The notes under the pieces: model-generated | Databases searched by the model: none | Told to the model about the DNA's origin: nothing | The model's input: only the letters and a program-made list of their open reading frames with translations | Translations under genes and position numbers: made by a program | DNA from: Actinomycetota bacterium | GTDB taxonomy: Bacteria; Actinomycetota; Actinomycetes; S36-B12 | Direction: 5' to 3' | Assembly: GCA_003456155.1 (NCBI GenBank) | Contig: DMPC01000088.1 | Location: 13,211-20,308 of the forward strand | DNA: 7,098 bases | Part shown: one piece after another, positions 5,610-7,098 of the stretch | Layout: every line of letters begins with the position of its first letter | How positions within the stretch are numbered: the stretch's first letter is position 1

Positions 5610-6104
5610 ATGAACTCAGCGGTCGACGCGCAGGCGGACGAGCGTCCGGCGCCTGAGTCGCTCGCCCTGCCTGTCCGGGTCGATGATCGGGCGCGAGCCC
5701 GGCGCATGGTGGGCCCGCTGGCCACGGCGGCGGGCACGATCGTCGGGCTCGCCTACCTCGCAGCGGTGGATCCGAACCAGCCCGGTCACTACCCGCTGTG
5801 CCCGACCCAGGCTCTGCTGTCGGTGGACTGCCCCGGCTGCGGACTGATGCGGGGCACGCACGATCTCATCACCGGCGATGTCCCGCGGGCGCTCGATCAC
5901 AACGTGCTGCTGGTGGTGCTGGTGCCGCTCGCGCTCGTCCTGTGGGGCCGGTGGGTCTGGCGCTCGTGGCAGGGGTTCACGCCGGCGGTGACCTACCGGG
6001 CTTTCCGCCGACGCACCCGGCTGTTGATCCTCGCCGTGGTCCTGCTGCTGGCGTTCGGCGTCATCCGCAATGTGGTGCCGTACCTGGGATCAGGCATCGG
6101 CTAG
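5610..6104 (+). CDS. DUF2752 family membrane protein
   Basis: This is a 164-residue protein. Seen: a cytoplasmic-type polar N-terminus (1-33), a hydrophobic helix at about 34-52, then the DUF2752 signature: DPNQPGHYPLCP (54-65), DCPGCGLMRGTH (73-84) and a GDVPRALDHNVL segment (89-100). Helices follow at about 99-113 and 137-152, with a basic loop (AFRRRTR, 131-137) between them and a conserved-type VIRNVVPYL end. The three cysteines C64, C74 and C77 could bind metal or form a disulphide; that is inference. The family is widespread in bacteria and regularly precedes trpC in actinobacteria, with no known function. ATG 5610 fits the family length and follows TACCCT at leaderless spacing; the frame is open further upstream inside the kinase gene, but without homology. 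It is separated from the kinase by 40 bp and from trpC by 43 bp. Confidence 0.9.
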   Translation: MNSAVDAQADERPAPESLALPVRVDDRARARRMVGPLATAAGTIVGLAYLAAVDPNQPGHYPLCPTQALLSVDCPGCGLMRGTHDLITGDVPRALDHNVLLVVLVPLALVLWGRWVWRSWQGFTPAVTYRAFRRRTRLLILAVVLLLAFGVIRNVVPYLGSGIG

Positions 6105-6125
6105 GGCGCCGGGAGGCGCATCCCT
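6103..6125 (+). terminator. Hairpin with GNRA-type loop after the DUF2752 stop, possible terminator
   Basis: AGGGCGCC (6103-6110), loop GGGA (6111-6114), GGCG (6115-6118), bulge CAT, then CCCT (6122-6125) form an 8-bp stem with a 3-nt bulge and a GNRA tetraloop. It starts inside the TAG stop. There is no T-tract. It may end the DUF2752 transcript just before the trpC promoter, or be incidental in GC-rich DNA. Confidence 0.3.
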
Positions 6126-6135
6126 CGCACGTGGC

Positions 6136-6141
6136 TACGCT
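6136..6141 (+). promoter_or_regulatory. Candidate leaderless -10 box for trpC
   Basis: TACGCT, a full TANNNT match, ends exactly 6 nt before GTG 6148. The intervening GAGACC is too close to be a good ribosome site. This gives trpC-trpB a promoter separate from that of hisI-trpE. No -35 is recognisable. Confidence 0.5.
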
Positions 6142-6147
6142 GAGACC

Positions 6148-6957
6148 GTGACGGTCCTGGACGACATCATCGACGGCGTCCGCGCGGATGTCGCGGAGCG
6201 CATGGCCGTTGTCCCCATCGAGGAGCTCAAGGAGCGCGCGTCGCACGTTCCCCCTGCTCGTGACGTGCGCGCGATCCTCGGTGGCGAGGACGTCTGCGTG
6301 ATCGCGGAGGTCAAGCGCTCCAGTCCCAGCAAGGGTACGCTCGCCGAGATCGCCGATCCCGCGGCGCTCGCCCGTGAGTACGAGGCGGGCGGAGCCCACT
6401 GCATAAGCGTGCTGACCGAGCAGCGCAGGTTCGGCGGCTCGCTGGCCGACCTCGCGGCCGTGCGGGCCGCGGTCGACATCCCGGTGCTCCGCAAGGACTT
6501 CATCGTGACCAGCTATCAGCTCTGGGAGGCGAAGGCCTTTGGTGCCGACCTCATCCTGCTCATCGTCGCGGCCCTGGATCAGGAGGCGCTCGTCAGCCTG
6601 ATCGAGCGGACGAACAGCCTGGGGCTCACCCCGCTCGTCGAGGTGCATGACGAGGACGAGGTTGATCGGGCGGTCGCTGCCGGTGCCACGGTCATCGGCG
6701 TGAATGCCCGCAACCTGAAGACTCTCGAGGTGGATCGTGGCACGTTCGCCCGTGTCGCCCCACGCATTCCGCGCGGATGCATCTCCATCGCCGAGTCCGG
6801 GGTGCGAGACGCCCGCGACCTCATCGAGTATGCGGAGGCGGGTGCCGATGCCGTTCTCGTGGGCGAGAGCCTCGTCACGGGCAAGGATCCCCGGGCGGCC
6901 GTCCACGATCTCGTCACGGCAGGCGCCCACCCGGCCCTGCGTCACGGCCGCGGCTGA
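6148..6957 (+). CDS. trpC: Indole-3-glycerol phosphate synthase
   Basis: This 269-residue cytoplasmic (beta/alpha)8-barrel enzyme closes the indole ring, turning carboxyphenylamino-deoxyribulose phosphate into indole-3-glycerol phosphate. Seen: the N-terminal helix VLDDIIDGVRADVAER; the strand-1 motif VIAEVKRSSPSKG (51-63) with the catalytic lysine K56; AREYEAGGAHCISVLTE; PVLRKDFIV (112-120) with K116; ADLILLIVAAL; the LVEVHDEDEV region; GVNARNLKTLEVD; SIAESGV with the catalytic glutamate; and the C-terminal phosphate-binding ADAVLVGESLV. It is single-domain, with no TrpF fusion. The frame is open upstream to 6070, but homology starts at GTG 6148, which follows TACGCT at leaderless spacing. 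trpB follows after 11 bp, so the small trpM-type gene found between trpC and trpB in Streptomyces is absent here. Confidence 0.96.
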   Translation: MTVLDDIIDGVRADVAERMAVVPIEELKERASHVPPARDVRAILGGEDVCVIAEVKRSSPSKGTLAEIADPAALAREYEAGGAHCISVLTEQRRFGGSLADLAAVRAAVDIPVLRKDFIVTSYQLWEAKAFGADLILLIVAALDQEALVSLIERTNSLGLTPLVEVHDEDEVDRAVAAGATVIGVNARNLKTLEVDRGTFARVAPRIPRGCISIAESGVRDARDLIEYAEAGADAVLVGESLVTGKDPRAAVHDLVTAGAHPALRHGRG

Positions 6958-6959
6958 TC

Positions 6960-6963
6960 GGAG
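6960..6963 (+). promoter_or_regulatory. Shine-Dalgarno sequence for trpB
   Basis: GGAG lies 5 nt before ATG 6969, directly after the trpC stop. It supports this start and cotranscription with trpC. Confidence 0.6.
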
Positions 6964-6968
6964 CTGGC

Positions 6969-7098
6969 ATGACGATTCTGGACGCCCCCTCGGGGCACTT
7001 CGGACCCTACGGAGGCCGCTTCGTACCGGAGGCGCTCACCGCCGCGCTGGATGAGCTGGAGGCCGCGTTCGACGCGGCACTCCTGGACCCGGCATTCG
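6969..7098 (+). CDS. trpB: Tryptophan synthase beta chain, N-terminal fragment (cut by window edge)
   Basis: Forty-three codons and one base are visible before the window ends. Seen: HFGPYGGRFVPEAL (residues 10-23), the conserved N-terminal signature of TrpB, followed by an alpha helix AALDELEAAF. The enzyme joins indole and L-serine with pyridoxal phosphate to give tryptophan, in complex with TrpA, which presumably follows outside the window. The pyridoxal-binding lysine lies beyond the edge. ATG 6969 is 11 bp after the trpC stop and has a GGAG 5 nt upstream. The leader before the signature is short (nine residues), as in TrpB1-type enzymes. Confidence 0.93.
   Translation, partial: MTILDAPSGHFGPYGGRFVPEALTAALDELEAAFDAALLDPAF

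Noticed and set aside
4529..5737. 402-codon minus-strand frame opposite the histidine kinase
   Set aside because: Shadow of the kinase; its composition is typical of antisense high-GC frames and it has no recognisable motif.
6061..6945. 294-codon minus-strand frame opposite trpC
   Set aside because: Shadow of trpC, whose sense product is clearly indole-3-glycerol phosphate synthase.

Overview
The window is a high-GC (roughly 70 % by eye) bacterial chromosome segment. It comes almost certainly from an actinobacterium (Actinomycetota). Evidence for this: codons end mostly in G or C; several starts look leaderless; and the genes are actinobacterial hallmarks (a TIGR03085-type metal-binding protein, HGxxPAAW protein, Trp-operon-associated membrane protein and DUF2752 protein) packed around histidine and tryptophan biosynthesis genes. 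I cannot name the genus from this sequence alone.

Layout. Bases 1-630 (minus strand) carry most of a TIGR03085/maleylpyruvate-isomerase-like metal-binding protein whose C-terminus runs off the left edge. After a 33-bp divergent gap, the plus strand carries hisI (664-1035) and trpE (1032-2597). These are followed by a Trp-associated membrane protein with a C-terminal LDPT tandem repeat (2594-3163) and a 73-residue HGxxPAAW membrane protein (3172-3393). The first three are joined by 4-bp ATGA/GTGA overlaps. Next comes an OmpR-type response regulator and its sensor histidine kinase (3483-4190, 4187-5569), then a DUF2752 membrane protein (5610-6104), trpC (6148-6957) and the first 43 codons of trpB (6969 onward). 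All genes except the first are on the plus strand, and intergenic space is very small. No gene-free stretch exceeds 300 bases; the longest is 89 bp, at 3394-3482.

How it fits together. TrpE (anthranilate synthase large subunit), TrpC (indole-3-glycerol phosphate synthase) and TrpB (tryptophan synthase beta) are successive parts of tryptophan biosynthesis. HisI acts in histidine biosynthesis, which shares the precursor PRPP with the Trp pathway. The three small membrane proteins are usual companions of actinobacterial trp genes and have no established function. The unexpected element is the complete two-component system lying between the HGxxPAAW and DUF2752 genes, inside what is normally a compact trp neighbourhood. 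It has its own candidate promoter, a direct repeat resembling an OmpR-family binding site, and a perfect 8-bp inverted repeat (possible terminator) just upstream.

Transcription signals. Six starts that are not coupled to a preceding gene have an A/T-containing hexamer exactly 6 nt before the start codon, as expected for -10 boxes of leaderless mRNAs: CAGAGT, CACAAT, TTGAAT, GACCCT, TACCCT and TACGCT. The four starts that overlap or closely follow another gene lack it, and three of these have a GGAG Shine-Dalgarno sequence instead. The region therefore looks like several short transcription units rather than one long operon. I saw no tRNA, rRNA, CRISPR, insertion sequence or phage element.
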